DNA of 7,217 nucleotides from an uncultured Clostridia bacterium (GCA_946623485.1 CAMORF010000111.1:1-7217); one strand, 5' to 3'. Shown: positions 1 through 6,235, counted from the stretch's first letter. Notes: generated by a model from the letters alone, not told the origin. Made by a program: numbers and translations.

Positions 1-14
1 CAGAAGCAGTGGGT

Positions 15-50
15 GGGAGAATAAAGTGGGGGCAGCCAGTACTGCCCCCA
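15..50 (-). terminator. Intrinsic terminator, 9-bp stem
   Basis: Positions 27-35 and 42-50 form a perfect GC-rich 9-bp inverted repeat (TGGGGGCAG / CTGCCCCCA) around a 6-nt loop. On the minus strand the stem is followed by CTTTATTCTC, a moderately T-rich tail. On the plus strand it is followed by GAAAG, so termination favours minus-strand transcripts. It would end the candidate small RNA, and it could also stop readthrough from the symporter. Confidence 0.65.
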
Positions 51-230
51 GAAAGATCCTCACAATATTCCGATCAGCGTATTCGTATTCAACCGCTCAA
101 CCTCTGCCCTGCTGACACACTTTCCAATCCTGCATGTACATCAAATCACACATGTAAGAAAATGTGCTGACAAGTGTTGACAAATGATACACTGATCCTG
201 AGTAGCTTTCCCGTACCGTACCTCCACCGT
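20..230 (-). ncRNA. Candidate structured small RNA, about 210 nt
   Basis: A strong promoter (237-265) and an intrinsic terminator (27-50) bracket about 210 bases with no convincing gene. The minus-strand transcript can form a rod: 206-210 pairs with 51-55, 199-202 with 59-62, 188-197 with 72-81 (10 bp), and 176-180 with 89-93. The loops between these helices are 3x3, 1x9 and 7x7. The 10-bp helix contains one G-U wobble that would be an A-C mismatch in a plus-strand RNA, which supports minus-strand transcription. The rod closes directly beside the terminator stem. A 10-bp direct repeat, GTG(C/T)TGACAA, occupies 164-183. I do not recognise the family. A rod with internal loops is reminiscent of 6S RNA, but I see no specific match. 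A 31-codon reading frame (GTG start, 97-192) overlaps the RNA but has no well-spaced ribosome site. The start and end are inferred from the promoter and terminator. Confidence 0.45.
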
Positions 231-236
231 AATTGC

Positions 237-265
237 AGTATACCCTACTCAGTTAGATTTTTCAA
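237..265 (-). promoter_or_regulatory. Sigma-70-type promoter driving the 20-230 region
   Basis: The minus strand carries -35 TTGAAA (260-265), exactly 17 bases of spacer, and -10 TATACT (237-242). Each box matches the consensus at 5 of 6 positions. Transcription would start near the A at position 230 and run toward the left edge. It lies about 165 bases after the symporter stop, so it drives an independent unit. A second TTGACA occurs just upstream (282-287) without a clear -10 partner. Confidence 0.6.
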
Positions 266-353
266 TAGTTTTTGTAGAATTTGTCAAAAAATTTATTCAA
301 ACCCGTCCGTTATTTGAACATGTCTTCCTATCCACTCCTGTTTTCCCGGTATT

Positions 354-386
354 TCAGGTATTCCGGCTTTTTCTGTCAGGCATTCC
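354..386 (-). repeat. Two 11-bp repeats 22 bp apart after the symporter
   Basis: TCAGG(T/C)ATTCC occurs at 354-364 and again at 376-386. They lie in the stretch 266-430 between the symporter stop and the small-RNA promoter. That stretch otherwise shows no gene, and no terminator is evident directly after the symporter. A weak inverted repeat, CTGTC-aa-GACAG (404-415), has too small a loop and no T-run. Confidence 0.4.
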
Positions 387-430
387 AACGCTTCCTCTTC
401 CTTCTGTCAAGACAGCTTTCAGGTGCTTCT

Positions 431-1972
431 TTATTCCAAGTCCTCCTCCTCTTTCAGGCTAAACCGCTTCTTGATCGTGATGGTCTCCTCATATCCGGCA
501 AAGATCTGATCGATCCGGCTTTGCTCCATCTTCGGTGAAAGAAGGCTTACCACCGGCACAATCACCAGGCCCGCCAGCATCGTGATCGCTCCGGCGTTAA
601 TCGGGCTTTTGATATAGTGCAGGAACATATTGCTCAGGGTAATCCCGACCCCGGCTGCAAACGAAACCCATACCGAGAGCCTGGAGGTGCGTTTCCAGTA
701 CAGCCCGTACAAAAACGGTGCCAGGAAGGAACCGGCCAGCGCACCCCAGGAATAACCCATCAGCTGCGCGATAAAGGTCGGCGGATTCAACGCGAGCACC
801 ACTGACACGATGATGAAAAATACCAGAAGCACTCTCATCACCAGGAGCTTCCGCCCTTCGCTCATGTTTTTTTTGAAATGCGCGATCAGGTCCAGCGTCA
901 CGGAAGACGAGGATGTCAGCACCAACGAAGACAAGGTTGACATGGATGCCGAAAGAACCAGCACCACAACGATGCCAATCAGGATATCCGGCAGGCCCGA
1001 GAGCATAGCCGGGACAATCGCATCATAAGCGATGGATCCGTCCGCGTTCTGGATGGATGGATTCTCACTGTAGAGCCTGCCGAAGCCGCCCAGGAAATAA
1101 CATCCTCCCGCTACAATAATGGCAAAGATCGTTGAAATCACTGTCCCTGCCTTGATTGACCGCTCATCTTTGATCGCGTAAAACTTTCCGACCATCTGCG
1201 GAAGTCCCCATGTTCCGAGAGACGTCAACACCACCACGCCAAGCAGGTTCAGCGGATCCGGCCCAAAGAAGGAGACAAATGCACCCTGCATCCCCTGTGT
1301 CACCGGCAGGTCGCTCTCGTACTGTGAAAGCGTCGTCAGCGCCTGGATGAAACCGCCATTGGATTTCAATACCGCAAGGATCACCGCCGTAATCCCAAAC
1401 AGCATGATAATTCCCTGCACAAAGTCATTGACCACGGTTGCCATATAGCCACCCAGAAGGACATAGACACAGGTCAGGGCGGCCATCACGATAACACAGG
1501 CCGCGTAAGGAATGTCAAATGCCATGCGGAACAATCTTGACAGGCCATTGTATACAGACGATGTATACGGGATCAGAAAAACAAATGAAATCAGCGCTGC
1601 CGCCACCTTCAGGGCATTCGAATCAAACCGTTTCCCGAAAAAATCAGGCATCGTACGCGAATCCAGATGCTTTGTCATGACACGGGTACGGCGTCCCAGA
1701 ATAATCCACGCGAGCAGCGATCCGATCACCGCATTGCCGATCCCCGCCCAGGTCGCGGAAACGCCATATTTATAACCAAACTGTCCTGCATAGCCAACGA
1801 ATACAACCGCCGAAAAATAGGATGTACCGTATCCGAAAGCTGTCAGCCACGGCCCCGCGCTTCTGCCGCCAAGGACAAAGCCGTCTACGCTTGCTGCCTT
1901 CCTTCGCGTCATGACACCGATCAGGATCATGACCACGAAGAAAATGATCAGGAACACAACCTTGATTACCAT
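431..1972 (-). CDS. Sodium:solute symporter (SSS family)
   Basis: This 513-residue membrane protein belongs to the solute:sodium symporter family (PutP/PanF-like), which couples Na+ entry to uptake of an organic solute. It has about 13 hydrophobic segments. Family landmarks include GYGTSYFSAVVFVGYAG (about 47-63), the GGYMATVVNDFVQG loop (about 174-187), the serine-rich helix SASMSTLSSL (341-350) where the family places the second sodium site, and GYSWGALAGSFLAPF (406-420). The C-terminus is a charged tail ending in EEEDLE. I chose the ATG at 1970-1972 because GGAGAGGGG lies just upstream; the longer frame would need a TTG at 2014 inside a T-rich repeat. The length is normal for the family. 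It stands downstream of the operon terminator and has its own candidate promoter. The substrate is not readable from sequence; the neighbours suggest an aromatic or other carboxylate, by inference only. Confidence 0.9.
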   Translation of the reverse strand: MVIKVVFLIIFFVVMILIGVMTRRKAASVDGFVLGGRSAGPWLTAFGYGTSYFSAVVFVGYAGQFGYKYGVSATWAGIGNAVIGSLLAWIILGRRTRVMTKHLDSRTMPDFFGKRFDSNALKVAAALISFVFLIPYTSSVYNGLSRLFRMAFDIPYAACVIVMAALTCVYVLLGGYMATVVNDFVQGIIMLFGITAVILAVLKSNGGFIQALTTLSQYESDLPVTQGMQGAFVSFFGPDPLNLLGVVVLTSLGTWGLPQMVGKFYAIKDERSIKAGTVISTIFAIIVAGGCYFLGGFGRLYSENPSIQNADGSIAYDAIVPAMLSGLPDILIGIVVVLVLSASMSTLSSLVLTSSSSVTLDLIAHFKKNMSEGRKLLVMRVLLVFFIIVSVVLALNPPTFIAQLMGYSWGALAGSFLAPFLYGLYWKRTSRLSVWVSFAAGVGITLSNMFLHYIKSPINAGAITMLAGLVIVPVVSLLSPKMEQSRIDQIFAGYEETITIKKRFSLKEEEDLE

Positions 1973-1991
1973 CTTTCCAAATCCCCTCTCC

Positions 1992-2015
1992 AACACAAAC
2001 AAAAACACAAACAAA
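1992..2015 (-). repeat. Perfect 12-bp tandem repeat in the symporter leader
   Basis: AACACAAACAAA occurs twice back to back (1992-2003 and 2004-2015). On the transcribed strand this reads as two copies of TTTGTTTGTGTT, a pyrimidine/G tract between the leader hairpin and the Shine-Dalgarno of the symporter. Being T-rich and directly after a hairpin, it could act as a termination tail or as an unstructured leader. Confidence 0.6.
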
Positions 2016-2020
2016 AGAAA

Positions 2021-2070
2021 GCTTCAGCACTTTTTGCGTTTGATATATAAACGCTTTAAAGCACTGAAGC
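2021..2070 (-). promoter_or_regulatory. Long imperfect hairpin in the symporter 5' leader
   Basis: GCTTCAG (2021-2027) pairs with CTGAAGC (2064-2070). Inside it, CTTT (2030-2033) can pair with AAAG (2058-2061), and GCGTTT (2036-2041) pairs with AAACGC (2049-2054) around a 7-nt AT-rich loop. GCTTTAAAGC (2053-2062) is also a 10-bp palindrome. On the minus strand the structure is followed by TTTCTTTTGTTTG. It may be an attenuator, a backup terminator for readthrough from the ligase, or a protein-binding operator. The predicted transcription start lies inside its 5' arm, which makes a DNA-level operator or backup terminator at least as likely as an attenuator. Confidence 0.45.
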
Positions 2071-2071
2071 A

Positions 2072-2099
2072 ATCATATCATATATGAAGATTTATGCAA
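2072..2099 (-). promoter_or_regulatory. Candidate promoter of the symporter
   Basis: On the minus strand, -10 TATGAT (2072-2077, 5 of 6 consensus) lies 16 bases after a weak -35 TTGCAT (2094-2099). The spacer contains the palindrome TCATATATGA (2078-2087). It sits after the operon terminator and about 100 bases before the symporter ATG. The weak -35 suggests that an activator may help. Confidence 0.4.
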
Positions 2100-2102
2100 C
2101 CA

Positions 2103-2199
2103 TTTTCTTCTGATCCAACCAGCCAGAAGCTTTTCCTTCTGAAACCGAAAGACGCTACCGCTCTTTTTTCTTCTGATCCAACCAGCCGGAAGCATTTCC
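2103..2199 (-). repeat. Pair of 34-bp direct repeats with internal hairpins
   Basis: Positions 2103-2136 and 2166-2199 are 34-bp copies that differ at two positions. They share CTTCTGATCCAACCAGCC and are separated by 29 bases. In the first copy, CTTCTG and CAGAAG can form a 6-bp stem over an 11-nt loop; in the second the stem changes to CTTCTG/CGGAAG. They lie between the operon terminator and the symporter promoter. No function is recognised. Confidence 0.7.
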
Positions 2200-2212
2200 C
2201 AAAAATTGGAAA

Positions 2213-2242
2213 CCGCCCGCATTCCGGGAAGAATGCGGGCGG
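2213..2242 (-). terminator. Intrinsic terminator of the ior-aminotransferase-ligase operon
   Basis: CCGCCCGCATTC (2213-2224) and GAATGCGGGCGG (2231-2242) form a perfect 12-bp stem over a 6-nt loop. On the minus strand it is followed by TTTCCAATTTTT, an interrupted T-rich tail. It lies about 80 bases after the ligase stop and separates the catabolic operon from the symporter. On the plus strand the stem is followed by ACACG, so it favours minus-strand transcripts. Confidence 0.75.
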
Positions 2243-2269
2243 ACACGAATGATCATTCCATTGGCGGCT

Positions 2270-2330
2270 CAATATCCCTGATGACGCAATGCCCCTGATG
2301 GCGCAATGCCCCTGACGGATCAATGTCCTG
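2270..2330 (-). repeat. 17-bp tandem repeat overlapping the ligase stop
   Basis: Three contiguous 17-bp units (2270-2286, 2287-2303, 2304-2320) of the form CAATGCCCCTGATGGCG are followed by a partial unit (2321-2330). The partial unit holds the last codons of the ligase and part of its TGA stop. The two middle units are nearly identical and the outer ones are more diverged. Each unit is CAGGGGCATTG-like on the transcribed strand. Confidence 0.75.
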
Positions 2331-3963
2331 CTAACTGGTTCTCTTTCGCGACAAGGTTTTCCACCCCGTAGCGCTTTCTCAAAGCAGGCTTTTCGATCTT
2401 GCCTGTCGCGTTCCGCGGAACTTCCGCAAAGATCACTTTGCGCGGCCTCTTATAGCGCGGCAGAGCAGTGCAGAAGCGGTTAATCTCCTCTTCCGTGCAT
2501 TTTACGCCTTCTTTCAGTTCGATGACTGCTCCGGTAATCTCTCCCAGACGCTTGTCCGGCATGCCGATGACTGCCACATCCTTCACCTTGGGATGCTCTG
2601 AAAGGAAGTTTTCGATCTCAACCGGATAGATGTTCTCTCCACCCGAAACGATCACATCCTTCTTCCGATCCACCAGATAGTAGAACCCGTCCTGATCCTC
2701 CATCGCCATATCACCGGTATACAGCCAGCCTGCCTTCAAAACCTCCTTTGTCGCCTCCGGATTATTATAGTATTCGGTCATGACGCCGGGGCCCTTCACA
2801 CACAGCTCGCCCACATCGCCCTGCTTCACTTCCACGCCGTTTTCATCCACAATCTTGCATTTCCAGCGATAGCCCGGAACACCGATTGCTCCGACCTTAT
2901 CGATATGGTCAAGACCCAGATGCACGCAGCCAGGTCCTGTCGATTCCGACAAGCCATAATTCGTATCATAAAGATGATCCGGGAAATACTCCTTCCAGTG
3001 GCGGATCAGGGACGGCGGTACAGGCTGCGCGCCGATATGCATCAGTCTCCACTGATCCAGCTTATAATCGGACAGCTTCAGATCCCCTCTGTCGAGCGCG
3101 TCCAGGATGTCCTGCGCCCAAGGAACCAGCAGCCATACAATGGTACACTGCTCATCCGAGACCGCCTTCAGGATGATGTCCGGCTTTGTGCCCTTCAACA
3201 GCACTGCCTTGCTGCAGGTCCACAGAGAGCCCATCCAATGGAACTTCGCTCCCGTATGGTACAGGGGCGGGATGCAGAGAAAGCAATCCCCCTTCTGCGT
3301 GCGGTGGTGCACTGCCTCCATCTCCGCCGCCTGGTAGAGGGAAAGATGCTTATGAAGGATTGCCTTCGGGAACCCTGTCGTCCCGGAGGAAAAATAGATC
3401 GCGCCGTCATCTTCATTGGTCAGCGGAATTCCGGGAGATGTGCTGGGATAATCCGAAACCAGAGCCATATAGCTTTCGGCAAATGCAGGGCAATTGTCAC
3501 CTACATAGAACAGGAGGCGCCCTTTCTCGATCCCATCCACATTCATCTCAAGCCGGTTCACGAATTCCGGGCCAAAGAACAATACTTCCACCTCTGCCAG
3601 GTTCAGGCAGTAGGAAATCTCATTGGCGGTATAACGGAAATTGAACGGAACGGCAACCGCGCCGGTTTTCAGGATGCCAAAATAAATCGGCAGCCATTCC
3701 AGGCAGTTGAACATCAGGATCGCGACCTTATCCCCCTTCCGGACTCCACGGTCAAGCAGCATATTTGCGACGCGGTTCGCTTTCTCATCAAAGGTCTGCC
3801 ACGTGATCTGCCGCCGGTAAGGATGCGGGATGGTCTGCTGAACCAGGTCATATTCCTTGAAGGACAGCTTCCGCGGATCCTCCATCGTCGGATTCAATTC
3901 GATCAGCGCGATCTCACTGCCATGCTCGCGCGCATTTCTCTCCAGAAGATCTGTTACTGGCAT
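2320..3963 (-). CDS. AMP-forming acyl/aryl-CoA ligase
   Basis: This 547-residue adenylate-forming enzyme activates a carboxylic acid with ATP to an acyl-AMP and transfers it to CoA in the cytoplasm. Motifs in order are the P-loop YFSSGTTGFPK (190-200), YGLSEST (336-342), YTGD (415-418), the hinge region DRKKDVIVSGGENIYPVE (432-449), and the catalytic lysine in NATGK (K522). The length is typical of the class. I start it at the ATG at 3961-3963, which follows AGAGGA (3974-3979) by 10 bases; the 57-codon longer frame begins with TTG and would overlap the upstream gene by 119 bases. It lies 52 bases after the aminotransferase stop, so it is probably co-transcribed. Context points to an arylacetate substrate (phenyl-, 4-hydroxyphenyl- or indoleacetate), but a medium-chain or other acid cannot be excluded. 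It is not recognisably an ADP-forming acyl-CoA synthetase, which conserves energy in archaeal versions of this pathway. Confidence 0.9.
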   Translation of the reverse strand: MPVTDLLERNAREHGSEIALIELNPTMEDPRKLSFKEYDLVQQTIPHPYRRQITWQTFDEKANRVANMLLDRGVRKGDKVAILMFNCLEWLPIYFGILKTGAVAVPFNFRYTANEISYCLNLAEVEVLFFGPEFVNRLEMNVDGIEKGRLLFYVGDNCPAFAESYMALVSDYPSTSPGIPLTNEDDGAIYFSSGTTGFPKAILHKHLSLYQAAEMEAVHHRTQKGDCFLCIPPLYHTGAKFHWMGSLWTCSKAVLLKGTKPDIILKAVSDEQCTIVWLLVPWAQDILDALDRGDLKLSDYKLDQWRLMHIGAQPVPPSLIRHWKEYFPDHLYDTNYGLSESTGPGCVHLGLDHIDKVGAIGVPGYRWKCKIVDENGVEVKQGDVGELCVKGPGVMTEYYNNPEATKEVLKAGWLYTGDMAMEDQDGFYYLVDRKKDVIVSGGENIYPVEIENFLSEHPKVKDVAVIGMPDKRLGEITGAVIELKEGVKCTEEEINRFCTALPRYKRPRKVIFAEVPRNATGKIEKPALRKRYGVENLVAKENQLAGH

Positions 3964-3973
3964 GTTTTCTGTT

Positions 3974-3979
3974 TCCTCT
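3974..3979 (-). promoter_or_regulatory. Ribosome binding site of the ligase
   Basis: AGAGGA on the minus strand lies 10 bases before the ATG at 3961-3963. It decides this start over the in-frame TTG at 4134. Confidence 0.6.
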
Positions 3980-4015
3980 CTATGGTTCACAATCAAGCTG
4001 TTTTCAATGGCACCC

Positions 4016-5206
4016 TCATGCGTAACAGGCTGCCAGCTTCGCAAATGCTTCAAGGGAGCGTTCCGCACGCTCTGTCGGGACACAATAACTGATGCGGGTA
4101 TGGCCCGGGCAGCCAAATCCGGTTCCCGGGACAATCAGAAGATTGAACTCCTTCGCCTTTTCACAGAAAGCAATATCATCCTCAATCAGCGTACGCGGGA
4201 ACATGTAAAAGGTTCCCTGGGGCTCAACCACGGAAAACCCGATTTCCCGAAGCCCCTTCACCAGGATATCCCTGTTTTTCTCATAAACAGAGATATCGCT
4301 CGTGTCATCCGCGCACATCGCGCATACTCTCTGGAACAGGCTCGGCGCACTCACATATCCGAGGGCGCGGGACGCGCCGGCCACAGCCGCGTACACCGTA
4401 TCATGCTCTTCCATCTCCTCCGCAACCAGCACATAGCCCATACGCTCGCCAGGAAGGGAAAGCGCCTTCGACCAGGAATAGCAGACCAGCGTATTCGGGT
4501 AATACTTTGGAACAAACGGCACCTTGACCCCGGAAAATGCAATCTCCCGGTACGGCTCATCCGTAATCAGGTAAATGACCTGTCCGTACGCTGCGCTCTT
4601 TTCCTTCAGGATCTTCGAAAGCCGGAGAATTGTCTCCTCTGAGTACACTGCCCCGGACGGATTATTCGGGGAATTGATCAGGACTGCTTTCGTTTTCGGA
4701 CTGAGCGCTTCTTCAAATCGCTCAAAGTCGATCTGAAATGCCTCTGTGTCGGCCGGGATCAGCTTCATGGTGCCGCCCGCCGCTTCAATGAACACCCGGT
4801 ATTCCGGGAAGAACGGGGCAAATACAATCACCTCATCTCCCGGATTCAGCAAGCCTCCCAGACACCCACACAGTGCGCCTGCGGCACCGGTTGACATATA
4901 CAGGCTTTCCGGGCGTGCCGCATAGCCAAAACGCCTTTGGATGGAGTCCGCAATCATCTGCCTCACATTCGGGTCTCCCTGCGCGCTGGTATATCCATGG
5001 ATCATCACCGGATCCATCTCCTTCAGCAGACGGATGGCAGTCTCATTTACCACATCCGGGGCAGGGACAGACGGATTGCCGATGGAGAAGTCAAAAACAT
5101 TCTCCGCGCCGACCTCCGCGATCCTTTTCTTGCCAAACTCAAACAGTTCCCTGATCACTGAGCGCTGCGTGCCAAGCTCCAGCGCCCTTGCATTCACATT
5201 TGCCAT
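4016..5206 (-). CDS. PLP-dependent class I/II aminotransferase
   Basis: This 396-residue fold-type I aminotransferase moves an amino group between an amino acid and a 2-oxoacid. The cofactor lysine is in SWSKALSLPGERMGY (K247). Upstream of it are NSPNNPSG (178-185) and ITDEPYRE (214-221), which supply the usual PLP-ring asparagine, aspartate and tyrosine. Downstream, HTRISY supplies the substrate-carboxylate arginine (R371). The N-terminal block FSIGNPSVPAPD is typical of the aspartate/aromatic aminotransferase group. The ATG at 5204-5206 is preceded by AGAAGG with a short 4-base gap; the alternative start 21 bases upstream is a TTG. It sits between iorB and the ligase, which suggests an aromatic amino acid/arylpyruvate pair as substrate. 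Aspartate or another amino acid is possible, because sequence motifs do not fix specificity. Confidence 0.9.
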   Translation of the reverse strand: MANVNARALELGTQRSVIRELFEFGKKRIAEVGAENVFDFSIGNPSVPAPDVVNETAIRLLKEMDPVMIHGYTSAQGDPNVRQMIADSIQRRFGYAARPESLYMSTGAAGALCGCLGGLLNPGDEVIVFAPFFPEYRVFIEAAGGTMKLIPADTEAFQIDFERFEEALSPKTKAVLINSPNNPSGAVYSEETILRLSKILKEKSAAYGQVIYLITDEPYREIAFSGVKVPFVPKYYPNTLVCYSWSKALSLPGERMGYVLVAEEMEEHDTVYAAVAGASRALGYVSAPSLFQRVCAMCADDTSDISVYEKNRDILVKGLREIGFSVVEPQGTFYMFPRTLIEDDIAFCEKAKEFNLLIVPGTGFGCPGHTRISYCVPTERAERSLEAFAKLAACYA

Positions 5207-5237
5207 CTTTCCTTCTTTCCTTTTCAATCTGCCATTC

Positions 5238-5414
5238 TTCAGGAACGCCCCGGTTCAAACGTTCTCCGGTTCCGTCAGCGTTCTTCAGGAACGCCCCGGT
5301 TCAAACGCTCTCCGGTTCCGCCGGCGTTCTTCAGGAACGCCCCGCTTCAAACGCTCTCCGGTTCCGCTGACGTTTTCAGGAACGCCCCAGTTCAAACGCT
5401 CTCTGGTTCAGCTG
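5238..5414 (-). repeat. 46-bp tandem repeat between iorB and the aminotransferase
   Basis: Four units lie in tandem: 5238-5283, 5284-5329, 5330-5374 (45 bp) and a partial one at 5375-5414. The partial unit is the 3' end of iorB, including its TGA at 5376-5378. The three extra units each still read R-(A/T)-F-E-x-G-R-S-stop in one frame, so they look like copies of the end of iorB. At unit junctions the transcript forms a short hairpin: GGCGTTC-CTGAA-GAACGCC (7 bp, 5323-5341), and a 6-bp version at 5278-5294. At the outermost junction (5232-5250) it is degenerate, with one wobble and one mismatch. It fills most of the 169-base spacer. The units are contiguous, so this is not a CRISPR array. Confidence 0.85.
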
Positions 5415-5945
5415 CCGGAAATGCTCCGGCACGCATGCATCGATCGCGCGGTGCCAGCTCTCCGCCGGAATCTCAAAATACCTGGAAAGCCGTCCCATGA
5501 GGACAATGTTTACCGCTTTCACAGACCCGGCTTCCTCTGCCAGGGACAGGCAATCCATCGCGTCCACCACTGCCCCCTTCTCCTCCAGTTTCGCGACCAG
5601 GTTTTCGGGATACTGTGCCGCGCCGGTAATCACCGGCATCGGATCGATCTGCTGTGTATTGGTGACAATCCGCCCTCCTTCCTTCAGGAAGGGAAGGTAC
5701 CGGGCAGCCTCCAGCAGTTCAAAAGAGACAATATAGTCTGCCTCTCCCCGGTCTATCACCGGCGAATACACTTTATCGCCAAACCGGACATACGTCACTA
5801 CGGAGCCTCCGCGCTGGCTCATTCCATGGACCTCTGAAACCTTTACATCATATCCTTCCGCCAGCAGGAGATGCCCAAGGAGCTTGCTTGCAAGCAGGCT
5901 TCCCTGGCCGCCGACGCCGACGATCATTATGTTTTTCGTTTCCAT
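5376..5945 (-). CDS. iorB: Indolepyruvate:ferredoxin oxidoreductase, beta subunit
   Basis: This 189-residue protein is the small (gamma-domain) subunit of the IorAB complex. With CoA and ferredoxin, IorAB converts arylpyruvates to arylacetyl-CoA and CO2. It begins with the glycine-rich GVGGQGSLLASKLLG (10-24), followed by SEVHGMSQRGGSVVTYVRFG (37-56), both hallmarks of the 2-oxoacid:ferredoxin oxidoreductase gamma domain. The length fits the family. The start is the ATG at 5943-5945, preceded by ACAGGAT with 7 bases between AGGA and ATG. Its partner iorA is upstream, but unusually far (314 bases) for two subunits that must be made together. The last 10 or so codons lie in the first unit of the 46-bp repeat. 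A related oxoacid substrate is possible. Confidence 0.9.
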   Translation of the reverse strand: METKNIMIVGVGGQGSLLASKLLGHLLLAEGYDVKVSEVHGMSQRGGSVVTYVRFGDKVYSPVIDRGEADYIVSFELLEAARYLPFLKEGGRIVTNTQQIDPMPVITGAAQYPENLVAKLEEKGAVVDAMDCLSLAEEAGSVKAVNIVLMGRLSRYFEIPAESWHRAIDACVPEHFRQLNQRAFELGRS

Positions 5946-5951
5946 TTTTCT

Positions 5952-6035
5952 ATCCTGTCTTTATCCTGTCTTCTATCCTTATCCTGTATCCTGTCTTCTA
6001 TCCTTATCCTGTTTTTATCCTGTTTTCTATCCTGT
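5952..6035 (-). repeat. Array of Shine-Dalgarno-like ATCCTGT motifs before iorB
   Basis: ATCCTGT occurs at 5952, 5963, 5981, 5988, 6006, 6017 and 6029, plus an outlying copy at 6063. Two ATCCTT variants (5975, 6000) lie between them. On the transcribed strand each reads ACAGGAT, containing AGGA. Only the copy at 5952-5958 is correctly spaced for the iorB ATG. Spacing is irregular (7-18 bases) on a pyrimidine-rich strand with almost no G outside the motif. Slippage expansion of the ribosome site is the simplest explanation. Confidence 0.75.
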
Positions 6036-6076
6036 CTTTCTGTGAGTTCCCATACGCGCGTAATCCTGTCCGGTTA

Positions 6077-6235
6077 AGGAACTGTCACGAAATAACTTGT
6101 GCAGATTGCGCAGGATTATCATTCGAGCGTTCAGTTCAGAAAACATAAGCATAGCGGGCTATATCAATGATTTTTGATCTGCGCGATCGGATGAAAAGGC
6201 AAGCAAGATGTGCAAGTTATTCCGTGGCTGGTCCT
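6077..6235. mobile_element. MITE-like foldback element, 159 bp
   Basis: The outer ends are imperfect inverted repeats: AGGAACTGTCACGAAATAAC at 6077-6096 faces GTTATTCCGTGGCTGGTCCT at 6216-6235, with 19 of 23 terminal bases matching when extended to 6099 and 6213. A nested pair, GATTGCGCAG (6104-6113) and CTGCGCGATC (6179-6188), matches at 9 of 10, so the whole element can fold into a long hairpin. ATAGC-gg-GCTAT (6151-6162) is a further small stem. It has no coding capacity. I see no clean target-site duplication, so the boundaries and mobile nature are inferred. It sits between iorA and iorB, and accounts for half of their unusual spacer. Confidence 0.5.

Noticed and set aside
97..192. 31-codon frame (GTG start) inside the small-RNA candidate
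   Set aside because: The only nearby AGGA is too close to the GTG, the composition is unremarkable, and the structured RNA reading explains the region better. It is worth revisiting if homologues show codon-pattern conservation.
177..205. Plus-strand promoter with TTGACA at 177-182
   Set aside because: No acceptable -10 box occurs at 16-18 bases, and no gene follows on the plus strand. The TTGACA belongs to a 10-bp direct repeat.
1973..2014. Longer N-terminus for the symporter
   Set aside because: It needs a TTG start inside the T-rich tandem repeat and would place the real Shine-Dalgarno inside the gene.
2078..2323. Minus-strand open frame of 81 codons between ligase and symporter
   Set aside because: It starts with TTG at the ligase stop, crosses the terminator hairpin, and its repeated LVGSEE peptide is just the 34-bp DNA repeat translated.
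2905..4092. Long plus-strand open frame (395 codons) opposite the ligase
   Set aside because: It lies wholly antisense to a gene with all adenylation motifs, resembles no family, and reflects codon bias on the other strand.
3964..4134. Longer N-terminus for the ligase
   Set aside because: It needs a TTG start and a 119-base overlap with the aminotransferase. The ATG at 3963 has a good ribosome site and begins where family similarity begins.
5238..5414. CRISPR array
   Set aside because: Units are contiguous without variable spacers and derive from the end of iorB.
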